Source: Gallionella sp. (GTDB lineage Bacteria; Pseudomonadota; Gammaproteobacteria; Burkholderiales; Gallionellaceae). Taken from it: a DNA stretch of 8,358 nt. Positions 1 to 6,564 of this stretch are shown here, piece by piece. Every line of letters begins with the position of its first letter. The stretch's first letter is position 1. The notes under the pieces were generated by a model, which made no database searches, had not been told where the DNA came from, and saw only the letters and a list, made by a program, of their open reading frames with translations. A program made the translations under genes and the position numbers. The stretch spans positions 1-8,358 of the forward strand of contig SCPW01000244.1 in assembly GCA_004298605.1 (NCBI GenBank), read 5' to 3'.

Positions 1-14
1 GTCGAAAGCCGATT

Positions 15-43
15 TTGCCAGCGAGGCGATTTTTCTGTATCCT
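15..43 (+). promoter_or_regulatory. Predicted sigma70-type promoter of the NrfJ-like gene
   Basis: A -35-like hexamer TTGCCA (15-20) is separated by 17 nt from a -10-like hexamer TATCCT (38-43). Transcription would start near 50, leaving a leader of about 40 nt before the ATG at 90. Spacing is ideal and each hexamer has four consensus matches. It is a motif call only. Confidence 0.45.
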
Positions 44-89
44 AGCCGCGCAGTTTATTCGATCAATCCATCAATTTAAGGAAGTCACG

Positions 90-431
90 ATGAAAACCAT
101 TCTTGCCCTGCTGGCGCTCGCACTGTCTACGGTTGCCGGTATCGCCGTTGCAGCACCCCAACAGAACGCTCCCGCCGCACAGGCCGCCGCCATCCCGCTC
201 CCCAACAAGGGCAAAGTACTGGAAGTGATCGACACTTCGATGTACACCTACCTGCAAGTCAGCACCGACAAGAGCCCGGTATGGATCGCCGCTTCCAAAA
301 TCAAACTCGCCAAAGGCGACACCGTCAGCTATTCAAACGGCGCGGTCATGAGCAACTTCCATAGCAAATCCTTGAACCGCACGTTCGAATCGATTATTTT
401 CGTGGACAAAGTTGTGCCGGTGAAAAAATAA
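90..431 (+). CDS. Exported small OB-fold-like protein, NrfJ-like
   Basis: The protein is 113 aa. Residues 1-22 form a signal peptide (MKT start, hydrophobic core, AVAA before the predicted cut), followed by an Ala/Pro/Gln-rich linker to about residue 38. The mature domain (39-113) reads GKVLEVIDTSMYTYLQV, then WIAASKIKLAKGDTVSY and a terminal SNFHSKSLNRTFE block. This is the pattern I associate with small periplasmic OB-fold proteins of the NrfJ type, often found beside c-type cytochrome or metal-reduction genes; their exact role is unsettled. The ATG at 90 was chosen over an in-frame upstream ATG at 15 because AAGGAAG (78-84) lies at good distance and the signal peptide starts there. It appears to be a single-gene unit, with its own promoter and a strong terminator. 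The export call is firm; the family name is from memory. Confidence 0.8.
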   Translation: MKTILALLALALSTVAGIAVAAPQQNAPAAQAAAIPLPNKGKVLEVIDTSMYTYLQVSTDKSPVWIAASKIKLAKGDTVSYSNGAVMSNFHSKSLNRTFESIIFVDKVVPVKK

Positions 432-454
432 ACCGGACGCACGGTTCGGAAATC

Positions 455-484
455 AAAACCCCGGCGGCGAGCCGGGGTTTTTTT
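455..484 (+). terminator. Rho-independent terminator after the NrfJ-like gene
   Basis: A GC-rich stem, CCCCGGC (459-465) pairing with GCCGGGG (471-477), has a 5-nt loop (466-470) and is followed by seven Ts (478-484). The A-run at 455-458 extends the stem. It lies 24 nt past the stop codon at 431, so the upstream gene is very likely monocistronic. Confidence 0.92.
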
Positions 485-646
485 ATGTGTGCGCGGATCA
501 GTGGCAAGCGCCTTTTTAGGGGGTGGAAATCCTTGAAATATGGCGGTTTCAGAAAATTCCAGCCCCCCCTATCCGCTTGTGCAAAAACCCGGGCAGGCAG
601 TATTCTTGCGCGACCCTCCCATCGCACTCACGCATCCGGGCCAACC

Positions 647-1003
647 GTGAAATTTTTCCGCCAGCTCGGATCCATATCGACCGCCCTGCTTCTTCCCGTG
701 TGGCGGCTGGGCAACTGGTTATTAAAATTCCAGAACCGCGAGCGTGAGCGCCTGCTGAAAGAAATGGCCCGGACGCGCGGCCTGCTGCGGCTTCTCATGA
801 AGCGGCGAAACGGCTACCGCTGGACGAAGGATGACCACCAGCAGATCCGGGAGCAGTTGCGCAGCCTGGCGAAATTAAGCCCTTATGTTGTCCTGTTCCT
901 GATGCCCGGCGGGCTGCTGTTGCTGCCGGTAATGGCATGGTGGCTGGACCGGCGCCGGCTGAAGCGCATCGCCGGCGCGCGGCGTTTGCGCGATGGGCAA
1001 TGA
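647..1003 (+). CDS. Small membrane protein, LETM1-like, function unknown
   Basis: Read from the GTG at 647 the product is 118 aa. It has an N-terminal basic/hydrophobic segment (about 1-30), a highly charged helical middle (30-75, rich in Arg, Lys and Glu), a strongly hydrophobic segment (about 79-99) containing SPYVVLFLMPGGLLLLPVMA, and a basic tail (DRRRLKR). The S-P-Y/F...P...LLP pattern after an L-rich charged helix resembles the core of LETM1-like proteins, but this is a weak family match. The frame is open back to an ATG at 485, but that upstream stretch has atypical composition and begins at the terminator, so I do not include it. No clear ribosome binding site precedes 647, so the start is uncertain. 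It is convergent with the cupredoxin gene. The region 485-646 shows no other feature. Confidence 0.6.
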   Translation: MKFFRQLGSISTALLLPVWRLGNWLLKFQNRERERLLKEMARTRGLLRLLMKRRNGYRWTKDDHQQIREQLRSLAKLSPYVVLFLMPGGLLLLPVMAWWLDRRRLKRIAGARRLRDGQ

Positions 1004-1025
1004 TCCGGCCAAGCGGTTTTGCGCC

Positions 1026-1508
1026 CTATAGCTTGCCCTCTTCGCCGGGATTGACAATGCGGATATCGCCGCCCATGTATTTGTGGTTGCGGCATGAGTA
1101 ATAGACGGTGTCGGGCGTTTCGGCAGCGGGCTTGAACGTGACGATGCCTTTATAGGTATATTGCCCCTTGATGCCCGCAGTCAGGGTATCCATGCCCCAG
1201 CCTATCGGCTTGGTGGAAAAATAGAAATCGTGCGTTACCCCGGTATCGACTTCAAATGTATAGGTTTTCCCGCGGACCAGGGTCAGCGTGCGGCCTTGCA
1301 CACCATTAACGGTAAAACCGCTCTCGACGCCTTCGGCATAATGAGGGTGGGTCTTGTCCTTGGTTTCCGTCACGACGGAAAAATCATGCTTCGGTGGCTG
1401 GGCCTGCGTGGCGCCATCTACCGCGTTTTCGCCCGCCGCCGAAGCTGTATTGCCCAGGAGCAGTGCGGCTGCAAAAAGAATTTTATGGTTGTTGAATTGA
1501 AATTGCAT
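1026..1508 (-). CDS. Exported cupredoxin-like copper protein
   Basis: The protein is 160 aa. A signal peptide (1 to about 24, ending TASA) and a short linker precede a beta-rich domain. Candidate type 1 copper ligands are in the right order: H93 (GVTHDF), then C139, H142 and M145 in YYSCRNHKYMGG, the C-x2-H-x2-M loop typical of blue copper proteins. An upstream DKTHPHY motif (51-57) adds two more histidines. The likely role is periplasmic electron transfer or copper binding; the partner is unknown. The ATG at 1508 is preceded, on the minus strand, by GAGGAA at 6 nt spacing. The gene stands alone, convergent with the LETM1-like gene and divergent from the VanZ gene. It could also be a copper-scavenging protein rather than an electron carrier. 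Confidence 0.85.
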   Translation of the reverse strand: MQFQFNNHKILFAAALLLGNTASAAGENAVDGATQAQPPKHDFSVVTETKDKTHPHYAEGVESGFTVNGVQGRTLTLVRGKTYTFEVDTGVTHDFYFSTKPIGWGMDTLTAGIKGQYTYKGIVTFKPAAETPDTVYYSCRNHKYMGGDIRIVNPGEEGKL

Positions 1509-1565
1509 ATTCGGTTCCTCGCTCTATGGATGTGAAGATTGCTGGAATGGAAGTGATGCGCGATA

Positions 1566-1574
1566 ACTATAGCA
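1566..1574 (-). promoter_or_regulatory. Extended -10 promoter motif for the cupredoxin gene
   Basis: Read on the minus strand this is TGCTATAGT, an extended -10 element (TGn plus TATAGT, five of six consensus). No good -35 hexamer is visible, which is tolerated by extended -10 promoters. Transcription would begin about 50 nt upstream of the cupredoxin ATG. Confidence 0.45.
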
Positions 1575-1708
1575 GTTTTTTCGGCGCGCGCAGTGTTGTT
1601 GGCGCCCGCTGAATCACGCTCGGGCCGCCGCATCTGTCACCCCGGCAGCGCGGTCGGATAGGTTAAACTTGCGCGACTGCTGGCAATGCATTGCAACCGA
1701 TACAAGGC

Positions 1709-2779
1709 ATGGAAGAACTGTTCATCACCGAAACGCGCGCGCGGTTGCGAACCTGGCTGGCGGCCGGCTACGCGCTGCTGATCGTGTATGCCAGCCTGTC
1801 GCCATTTTCCGGTTGGCGCGAGCAGGGTCTGGAGTTTGCCGAAGTGCTCGGCATGCCTTTAATGCTTACCTATACCGCGTTCGACGCGGCAATGAACCTG
1901 TTGTCTTACCTGCCTTTCGGCTTTCTGGCCGGCTTGGCGTTGCGCGGGCGTTTTGGCGTAGCGGCCAGCGTGATTGGCAGCCTGTGTCTGGGTCTGTCGT
2001 TGTCGGCGGGCATGGAATATCTGCAAATGTATTTGCCCTCGCGCGTCAGCTCGAATATGGATTTGCTGGCCAACGGTGCGGGCGCGCTGGCCGGCGCGTT
2101 GCTGGCGGTGCGCATCACCTCGTGGCCCGGGTTGTTCGCCCGCCTGGTGCGCTGGCGTAGCGGCTTGTTCCATCACGGCAAGGAGATGGATTCCGGCCTG
2201 GCCTTGCTCGCGCTATGGATGTTCGGGCAGATCAACCCATCTTTGCCGATGTTGGGCAACGTGTTTATCACCGAGGTGGCGCGCCAGCCTTTTGTTGCGC
2301 TGCCGCCCGAGCCGTTTAACTGGTGGACGGGCAGTGCCGTTACGTTAAATTTATTGATGCTGGGAACGCTGCTGCTGACCTTGCTGCGCGTACCGCGCAA
2401 TGTCTTCACGGTATTGCTGCTGGTGCTGAGCTGGGTGGCGCTGGCAAAATTCGCCATCGCGGCGGTGTTGTTGAAATCCTGGGCATTGCTGTTGTGGATC
2501 AACAGCGAAGCGGTGCTGGGGATGCTGCTGGGGATGTTGTTGCTGGCTGCGGTGCTGTGGCTGCCCCGCGCCGCAGCAATCGGCTTTGGCGCGGCGGTGA
2601 CCGTGATTTACCTGGCGGTGGCCAATTTTGTGTACGACAGTAACGCGCCTTCCGCCGCGATGTCCGTCTACCACTGGCACTACGGGCATCTGCTCAACTA
2701 CAACGGGCTGGCGCAAACCATCACGCTGATCTTTCCGGTGTTGCTGCTGTTCCACTTGTGGCGGATACGGAAAGTATAA
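1709..2779 (+). CDS. VanZ-family polytopic membrane protein with long C-terminal extension
   Basis: The protein is 356 aa. The N-terminal 135 residues match the VanZ pattern: a first membrane helix (about 15-33), D59...N63...YLPFG, a second and third helix, then E103-Y-L-Q...P110-S-R...D118-L-L-A-N and a glycine/alanine-rich fourth helix. Residues after about 160 form a further set of hydrophobic helices (around 200 aa) not part of the core VanZ domain. The family is named for a teicoplanin-resistance protein, but most members are of unknown function and there is no resistance context here. The start is uncertain: ATG 1709 has only a too-close AAGG before it, and a TTG at 1691 is an in-frame alternative. 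It is the first gene of a dense same-strand run, 34 nt before the ferredoxin. Confidence 0.8.
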   Translation: MEELFITETRARLRTWLAAGYALLIVYASLSPFSGWREQGLEFAEVLGMPLMLTYTAFDAAMNLLSYLPFGFLAGLALRGRFGVAASVIGSLCLGLSLSAGMEYLQMYLPSRVSSNMDLLANGAGALAGALLAVRITSWPGLFARLVRWRSGLFHHGKEMDSGLALLALWMFGQINPSLPMLGNVFITEVARQPFVALPPEPFNWWTGSAVTLNLLMLGTLLLTLLRVPRNVFTVLLLVLSWVALAKFAIAAVLLKSWALLLWINSEAVLGMLLGMLLLAAVLWLPRAAAIGFGAAVTVIYLAVANFVYDSNAPSAAMSVYHWHYGHLLNYNGLAQTITLIFPVLLLFHLWRIRKV

Positions 2780-2813
2780 TCCGGCGTTGTTCAATTTATT
2801 TAGGGAGGCTGTC

Positions 2814-3125
2814 TTGAGCTATTTCGATAAGCACGTTTTTTTCTGCACCAACCAGCGCGAGGCCGGCGAAGCCTGTTGCAACAACCATGGCGCGCAAAAA
2901 ATGCGCGACTACGTCAAAAATAAAGTCAAACAACTGGCGATCTCCGATGCCGGAAACCGTATCCGCATCAACAGCGCAGGGTGCATGGATCGCTGCGATG
3001 AGGGGCCGGTTGTCGTGGTGTACCCAGAAGGGGTTTGGTACACCTATGTGGACGAAAGCGACCTCGACGAGATCATCGAGGAGCATTTGAAAAACGGGCG
3101 CGTGGTCGAGCGGTTGAAAATCTGA
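2814..3125 (+). CDS. Thioredoxin-like [2Fe-2S] ferredoxin
   Basis: The protein is 103 aa, starting at TTG 2814, which has a near-perfect Shine-Dalgarno AGGGAGG (2802-2808) 5 nt upstream; this outweighs an upstream in-frame ATG at 2787. It begins SYFDKHVFFCTNQ and contains cysteines 11, 21, 22, 57 and 61; the GCMDRC...GPVVVVYPEGVWY block (56-76) is the hallmark of thioredoxin-fold [2Fe-2S] ferredoxins. C11, C22 (or C21), C57 and C61 are the likely cluster ligands. It would be a cytoplasmic electron carrier; the partner is unknown. Its last nine codons and stop form the left copy of a 32-bp direct repeat. In the inferred ancestral arrangement its stop overlapped the hydrolase start (TGATG), pointing to an old functional link with that hydrolase. 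Confidence 0.9.
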   Translation: MSYFDKHVFFCTNQREAGEACCNNHGAQKMRDYVKNKVKQLAISDAGNRIRINSAGCMDRCDEGPVVVVYPEGVWYTYVDESDLDEIIEEHLKNGRVVERLKI

Positions 3126-3126
3126 T
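3095..3126 (+). repeat. Left copy of a 32-bp perfect direct repeat (ferredoxin 3' end)
   Basis: These 32 nt, the last codons and TGA stop of the ferredoxin gene plus one T, are identical to 4189-4220. Flanking bases differ on both sides (A3094 against C4188; A3127 against G4221). The repeat marks the left junction of the segment carrying the YhcG-type nuclease gene. Confidence 0.95.
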
Positions 3127-3140
3127 ATTCGGAAAACAGT

Positions 3141-4160
3141 ATGACGGCGCCTCTTACCCCTCAGGATGATTTCACCGAGATTACCCAACTGATCGCCGCC
3201 GCACGGCAACGGGCGGTGCAGGCGGTGAATACCGCGCTGATCGATCTTTATTGGCAGGTGGGCAAGATTATCAGCCGCAAGATTGAACAGGCGGAATGGG
3301 GTGACGGGGTGGTGGCGCAACTGGCCGGACATCTGGCTCGCACCCAGCCGGGGCTGCGCGGTTTTACCCGCAGCAATCTGTTTCGGATGCGCAAATTTTA
3401 TGAAACTTATCAATGCGATGAAATTGTCGCGCCACTGGTGCGACAATTGTCCTGGTCGCACAACATCATCATTCTTAATCAGGGAAAAAGCCCGGAGGAG
3501 CGCGAGTTTTACCTGCGTTTAGCCATCCGCGAACAGTGGGGCAAGCGCGAACTGGAGCGGCAGCTTAAATCTGCCTTGTTCGAGCGCACGTTGCTCAACC
3601 CCGCAAAAGTGTCAGCAGCACTGTCACAAATTTATCCCGATGCTTTGGGCGTGTTCAAGGACAGCTACATGGTCGAATTTCTCGATCTGCCGCAAGGCCA
3701 CGCCGAGGTCGATCTGCACCAGGGTTTGCTGCAACGCCTCAAGGATTTTCTGATCGAGCTGGGACGCGATTTCTGCTTTGTCGGCAGCGAATACCCGTTG
3801 CAAGTGGGTGGGCGGGACTTCGCGCTTGACCTGCTGTTTTTCCACCGGGGGCTGAATTGCCTGGTCGCCATCGAGCTGAAAGTCGGGCGTTTTGAACTGG
3901 AATATCTGGGCAAGCTCGGCTTCTACCTCGAAGCTCTCGACCGGGATGTGAAAAAGCCGCACGAACAGCCCGCCATCGGCGTCCTGCTGTGCGCCAGCAA
4001 GGATAACGAAGTGGTGGAATACGCCCTGAGCCGCAGCCTTTCTCCGGCGCTGATCGCCGAGTACCAAACGCAGTTGCCGGATAAGGCGCTGCTGCAAGCC
4101 AAGCTGCACGAGTTTTATATACTGAATGCGCCCGATGGTAATACAGGGGAGGAGGCATGA
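3141..4160 (+). CDS. yhcG: DUF1016/YhcG-family PDDEXK nuclease
   Basis: The protein is 339 aa. The N-terminal domain (about 10-165) matches DUF1016: AARQRAVQAVNTALIDLYWQVG, GFTRSNLFRMRKFYETY and QLSWSHNIIIL. The C-terminal domain (about 175-327) is a PDDEXK nuclease fold with visible catalytic residues: E217 in GSEYPL, D230 in FALDLLFFHR, and E245 and K247 in VAIELK. The active site looks intact. Family members are often found in or beside type I restriction-modification and defence loci; their substrate is not well defined. Start ATG 3141 has only a weak GGAA upstream. The stop overlaps a following ATG (ATGA, 4157-4160) that has a strong GGGGAGG before it. The gene is the only real cargo of the repeat-bounded unit and breaks up an otherwise coupled operon, so it is probably a late arrival. 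Confidence 0.88.
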   Translation: MTAPLTPQDDFTEITQLIAAARQRAVQAVNTALIDLYWQVGKIISRKIEQAEWGDGVVAQLAGHLARTQPGLRGFTRSNLFRMRKFYETYQCDEIVAPLVRQLSWSHNIIILNQGKSPEEREFYLRLAIREQWGKRELERQLKSALFERTLLNPAKVSAALSQIYPDALGVFKDSYMVEFLDLPQGHAEVDLHQGLLQRLKDFLIELGRDFCFVGSEYPLQVGGRDFALDLLFFHRGLNCLVAIELKVGRFELEYLGKLGFYLEALDRDVKKPHEQPAIGVLLCASKDNEVVEYALSRSLSPALIAEYQTQLPDKALLQAKLHEFYILNAPDGNTGEEA

Positions 4161-4219
4161 ACCTGCACAAAGAAAATCGAATTCTCCCCGGGCGCGTGGT
4201 CGAGCGGTTGAAAATCTGA
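4157..4219 (+). CDS. 20-codon chimeric linker ORF with ferredoxin C-terminal tail
   Basis: This short ORF begins on the nuclease stop (ATGA) with a strong Shine-Dalgarno AGGGGAGG (4145-4152). It encodes MNLHKENRILP, then GRVVERLKI in the same frame as the ferredoxin C-terminus, and its TGA overlaps the hydrolase ATG (TGATG). It probably has no function as a peptide; its likely effect is to carry ribosomes from the nuclease gene to the hydrolase start, which has no Shine-Dalgarno of its own. The first six residues resemble what I recall of HsdR restriction-subunit N-termini, so this may be the stump of a lost downstream gene. Confidence 0.5.
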   Translation: MNLHKENRILPGRVVERLKI

Positions 4220-4220
4220 T
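4189..4220 (+). repeat. Right copy of the 32-bp direct repeat
   Basis: It is identical over 32 nt to 3095-3126. Here it is detached from the ferredoxin body and joined to a short new reading frame. Its last bases supply the first two bases of the hydrolase ATG (4219-4221), showing this was the original ferredoxin-hydrolase junction. Confidence 0.95.
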
Positions 4221-4830
4221 GCCATCACAGCGCAAAATTATTTTTACCGGTGAAGCCGGCCAGCTTGAAGGGATGCTGCACCTGCCGGACGGTGTGCCGC
4301 GCGCCATCGCCGTGGTCGCACACCCGCTGCCCATCATGGGCGGAACCATGGATAACAAGGTGGTCACCACGCTGGTCAGAACGTTTGTGGAGTCGGGTTT
4401 CGCCACGCTGCGTTTCAATTTTCGCGGGGTCGGGGAAAGCGCCGGCAGTTATGACGAGGGTAGCGGGGAAACTCGGGATGCGATTGCTGCCGCTAATTTC
4501 ATGCGCCGCGAATTCCCGGATTTGCCGCTGATCTGCGCGGGATTTTCTTTTGGCGGCTATGTGCAGGCGCGTGCTGCGACGGAACTGCAACCGCAGCAAC
4601 TGGTGCTCATCGCCCCGGCAGTCGGGCGTTTCGCGATGCCCGATGTTCCCGCCAACACCTTGCTGATTCACGGCGATCTGGATGAAGTGGTGGAGTTGCG
4701 CGAAGTATTGCACTGGGCGCGCCCGCAGCATTTGCCGGTCATCGTGCTGGCGGGGGCGGAGCATTTTTTCCACGGGCGGCTGACACAGCTCAAGCAGATC
4801 GTATTGCAGCACTTCGAGAGGCGTGTGTGA
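4219..4830 (+). CDS. Alpha/beta hydrolase (COG2945-like)
   Basis: The protein is 203 aa, a compact alpha/beta hydrolase without a signal peptide. Visible motifs are [18 protein letters not shown] (33-49), FNFRGVGES (66-74), the nucleophile elbow GFSFGG with S110 (108-113), an acid in HGDLDEVV (151-158, D153 or D155) and the catalytic histidine in AEHFFHGRL (H182 or H185). This matches the small hydrolase group COG2945, predicted esterases of unknown substrate. The ATG at 4219 overlaps the preceding TGA and has no Shine-Dalgarno, so expression likely depends on translational coupling; the frame is open upstream to 4126 but that part overlaps the nuclease gene and looks non-coding. The stop overlaps the ABC ATPase start, tying the two together. 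Confidence 0.85.
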   Translation: MPSQRKIIFTGEAGQLEGMLHLPDGVPRAIAVVAHPLPIMGGTMDNKVVTTLVRTFVESGFATLRFNFRGVGESAGSYDEGSGETRDAIAAANFMRREFPDLPLICAGFSFGGYVQARAATELQPQQLVLIAPAVGRFAMPDVPANTLLIHGDLDEVVELREVLHWARPQHLPVIVLAGAEHFFHGRLTQLKQIVLQHFERRV

Positions 4831-5741
4831 ACGCGGTTTTGAGCGCGCGCAACTTGCGCAAATGTTATGGCGACCAAGTGGTGGTAGATGGCTTGAATCT
4901 GTCCATCCAGCGCGGCGAATGCTTCGGTTTGCTCGGGCCGAACGGTGCGGGCAAGACTACGACGCTGCGCTTGCTGCTCGGCTTGATTGCGCCGGACGCA
5001 GGCGAGTTGCAGTTGCTGGATCATGTCGTGCCTGGGGACGCCCGCGCGGCACGGCTGCACGTCGGGGTCGTGCCGCAGATGGATAATCTCGACCCCGACT
5101 TTACAGTGGCGGAAAACCTGCTGGTGTATGGCCGTTACTTCGGCATGAGCGATGCGGAAATTGAAGCGCGCCTGCCGGATTTATTGGAGTTCGCCAATCT
5201 GGCACACAAGCGCGATGCCAAAGTGCCGACCTTGTCCGGCGGCATGAAGCGGCGGTTGACCCTGGCGCGCGCGCTGGTGAATGATCCCGAAGTGATTTTT
5301 CTCGACGAACCGACCACCGGCCTCGACCCGCAGGCGCGCCACCTGATCTGGCAACGCCTGCGCGAGTTGACCGCGCGCGGCAAAACCCTGCTGCTGACCA
5401 CGCATTTTATGGATGAAGCCGAGCGGCTGTGCCACCGCCTCGCGGTGATGGACAACGGGCGCATCATCACCATCGGCTCACCGCGCGAACTGATCGAGCA
5501 AAATATCGAGCCGCAGGTCGTCGAGGTGTTCGGCGAGCAGGTGGCGTCATGGGCGCGGGATTATGCGGCGCAACACGCGCAGCGTTTCGAGGTGAGCGGC
5601 GAGACGGCCTTCTGTTATGTGCAGGATGCGCAGCCGCTGTTGCGCGAGTTGCAGCAACATCCCCATTTGCGCTACCTGCATCGCCCGGCGAATTTGGAAG
5701 ATGTGTTCCTCAAATTGACTGGGCGAGAAATGCGTGAGTAA
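4827..5741 (+). CDS. nodI: ABC transporter ATP-binding protein, NodI/DrrA-type
   Basis: The protein is 304 aa and cytoplasmic. Motifs: Walker A GPNGAGKT (37-44), Q-loop Q84, signature LSGGM (136-140), Walker B VIFLDE (156-161), D-loop GLDP (165-168) and H-loop H193, all intact. The region after about 220 is the C-terminal extension typical of the NodI/DrrA group. It starts at GTG 4827, overlapping the hydrolase stop by 4 nt (GTGA), with GAGAGG (4816-4821) upstream. It pairs with the ABC-2 permease that follows. The symbol reflects family resemblance only: NodI exports lipo-chitin signals in rhizobia, while many non-symbiotic betaproteobacteria carry this pair with unknown substrate, and I see no nod genes here. 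Confidence 0.88.
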   Translation: MNAVLSARNLRKCYGDQVVVDGLNLSIQRGECFGLLGPNGAGKTTTLRLLLGLIAPDAGELQLLDHVVPGDARAARLHVGVVPQMDNLDPDFTVAENLLVYGRYFGMSDAEIEARLPDLLEFANLAHKRDAKVPTLSGGMKRRLTLARALVNDPEVIFLDEPTTGLDPQARHLIWQRLRELTARGKTLLLTTHFMDEAERLCHRLAVMDNGRIITIGSPRELIEQNIEPQVVEVFGEQVASWARDYAAQHAQRFEVSGETAFCYVQDAQPLLRELQQHPHLRYLHRPANLEDVFLKLTGREMRE

Positions 5742-5759
5742 TGGGAACCTAATGCTGGC

Positions 5760-6545
5760 ATGAAAACAAATCTCTTCGCCCTGCCGCAGTTCAGCCTCCG
5801 CTTCATACCGATCTGGCGGCGCAATTTTCTGGTATGGAAAAAGATGGCCGGCCCGTCGATACTCGGCCACCTCGCCGATCCGGTGATTTATATGCTGGGC
5901 TTGGGCTATGGCCTGGGCGGTATGCTGCCGGAAGTCGGCGGCTTGTCCTACATCGCGTTTCTCTCAGCCGGGACGGTGTGCTACAGCACGATGAACAGCG
6001 CCAGCTTCGAGGCGTTGTATTCCGGCTTCGCGCGGATGCACGAGCAGCGCACCTGGGATGCGATCCTCAATACGCCGATCACGCTGGACGACATCGTGTT
6101 CTCGGAAATCGTCTGGGCGGGGAGCAAAAGCCTGCTGTCCGGCGTGGCCGTGCTGCTGGTGATCTGGCTGATGGGCTTGTCGCATTCGCCGCTGTCTTTG
6201 TGGATCATCCCGCTCTCGTTGCTGGTGGGATTGTGCTTCGCCTCGCTGGGTCTGATCGTGACCGCGCTCGCGCCGGGCTACGATTTTTTCATGTACTACT
6301 TCACGCTGGTCATCACGCCGATGGTGCTGTTGTGCGGTGTGTTTTTTCCGGTCGACCAACTGCCGGCGTCGCTGCAACATGTCTCGTCCATCCTGCCGCT
6401 GACCCATGCCATTAATCTGGCGCGACCGCTGTTAAATAATGTGATTCCGGCGAATTTCATGACGCATATCGCCGTATTGCTGGGGTATGTGCTGGCCGGT
6501 TTTTATATTTCGCTGGTGCTGTTCCGGCGGCGGCTGTCGCAGTAG
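5760..6545 (+). CDS. nodJ: ABC-2 type permease, NodJ-like
   Basis: The protein is 261 aa, an integral membrane protein with about six hydrophobic segments (roughly 33-53, 62-82, 122-140, 145-170, 178-197, 235-255). The cytoplasmic loop EQRTWDAILNTPITLDDIV (95-113) and the FFPVDQLPASLQ block (195-206) are characteristic of the ABC-2/NodJ group, in which the membrane protein forms a dimer with the ATPase to export hydrophobic or glycolipid-like substrates. It lies 18 nt after the ATPase stop and starts at ATG 5760, with only a weak ribosome binding site, consistent with co-translation. The substrate cannot be inferred from this window. Confidence 0.88.
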   Translation: MKTNLFALPQFSLRFIPIWRRNFLVWKKMAGPSILGHLADPVIYMLGLGYGLGGMLPEVGGLSYIAFLSAGTVCYSTMNSASFEALYSGFARMHEQRTWDAILNTPITLDDIVFSEIVWAGSKSLLSGVAVLLVIWLMGLSHSPLSLWIIPLSLLVGLCFASLGLIVTALAPGYDFFMYYFTLVITPMVLLCGVFFPVDQLPASLQHVSSILPLTHAINLARPLLNNVIPANFMTHIAVLLGYVLAGFYISLVLFRRRLSQ

Positions 6546-6564
6546 CAGTGGAGGGGGCAGATTC

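Larger units (their letters stand above)
3127..4220 (+). mobile_element. Inferred 1,094-bp inserted unit carrying a DUF1016 nuclease gene
   Basis: The unit lies between ferredoxin and hydrolase and is bounded by 32-bp identical direct repeats. It contains 14 nt of leader, the nuclease gene, 28 nt of unrelated sequence and the second repeat copy. It has no transposase or integrase and no terminal inverted repeats. Regeneration of a gene's 3' end at one border is reminiscent of site-specific integration, but a recombination or template-switch event that duplicated the target is equally possible. Deleting the unit joins ferredoxin directly to the hydrolase through a TGATG overlap, which supports insertion over an ancient gene order. 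Confidence 0.65.

Noticed and set aside
485..646. N-terminal extension of the LETM1-like protein from the ATG at 485
   Set aside because: The ATG lies at the end of the terminator, and the 54 extra residues look non-coding and lack family resemblance.
1664..1669. TAAACT as a -10 element for the VanZ gene
   Set aside because: No acceptable -35 hexamer lies 16-18 nt upstream and it is not an extended -10, so I do not call it.
2796..3461. 221-aa minus-strand open frame
   Set aside because: It is antisense to the ferredoxin and the start of the nuclease gene, with low-information composition; it is a shadow of GC-biased coding.
3624..4418. 264-aa minus-strand open frame
   Set aside because: It lies antisense to the nuclease and hydrolase genes, has no recognisable domain and no convincing start signal; both plus-strand genes show clear motifs.
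5834..6415. 193-aa plus-strand open frame in a second frame
   Set aside because: It is wholly inside the NodJ-like permease gene, Arg/Ala/Gly-rich and without family features.
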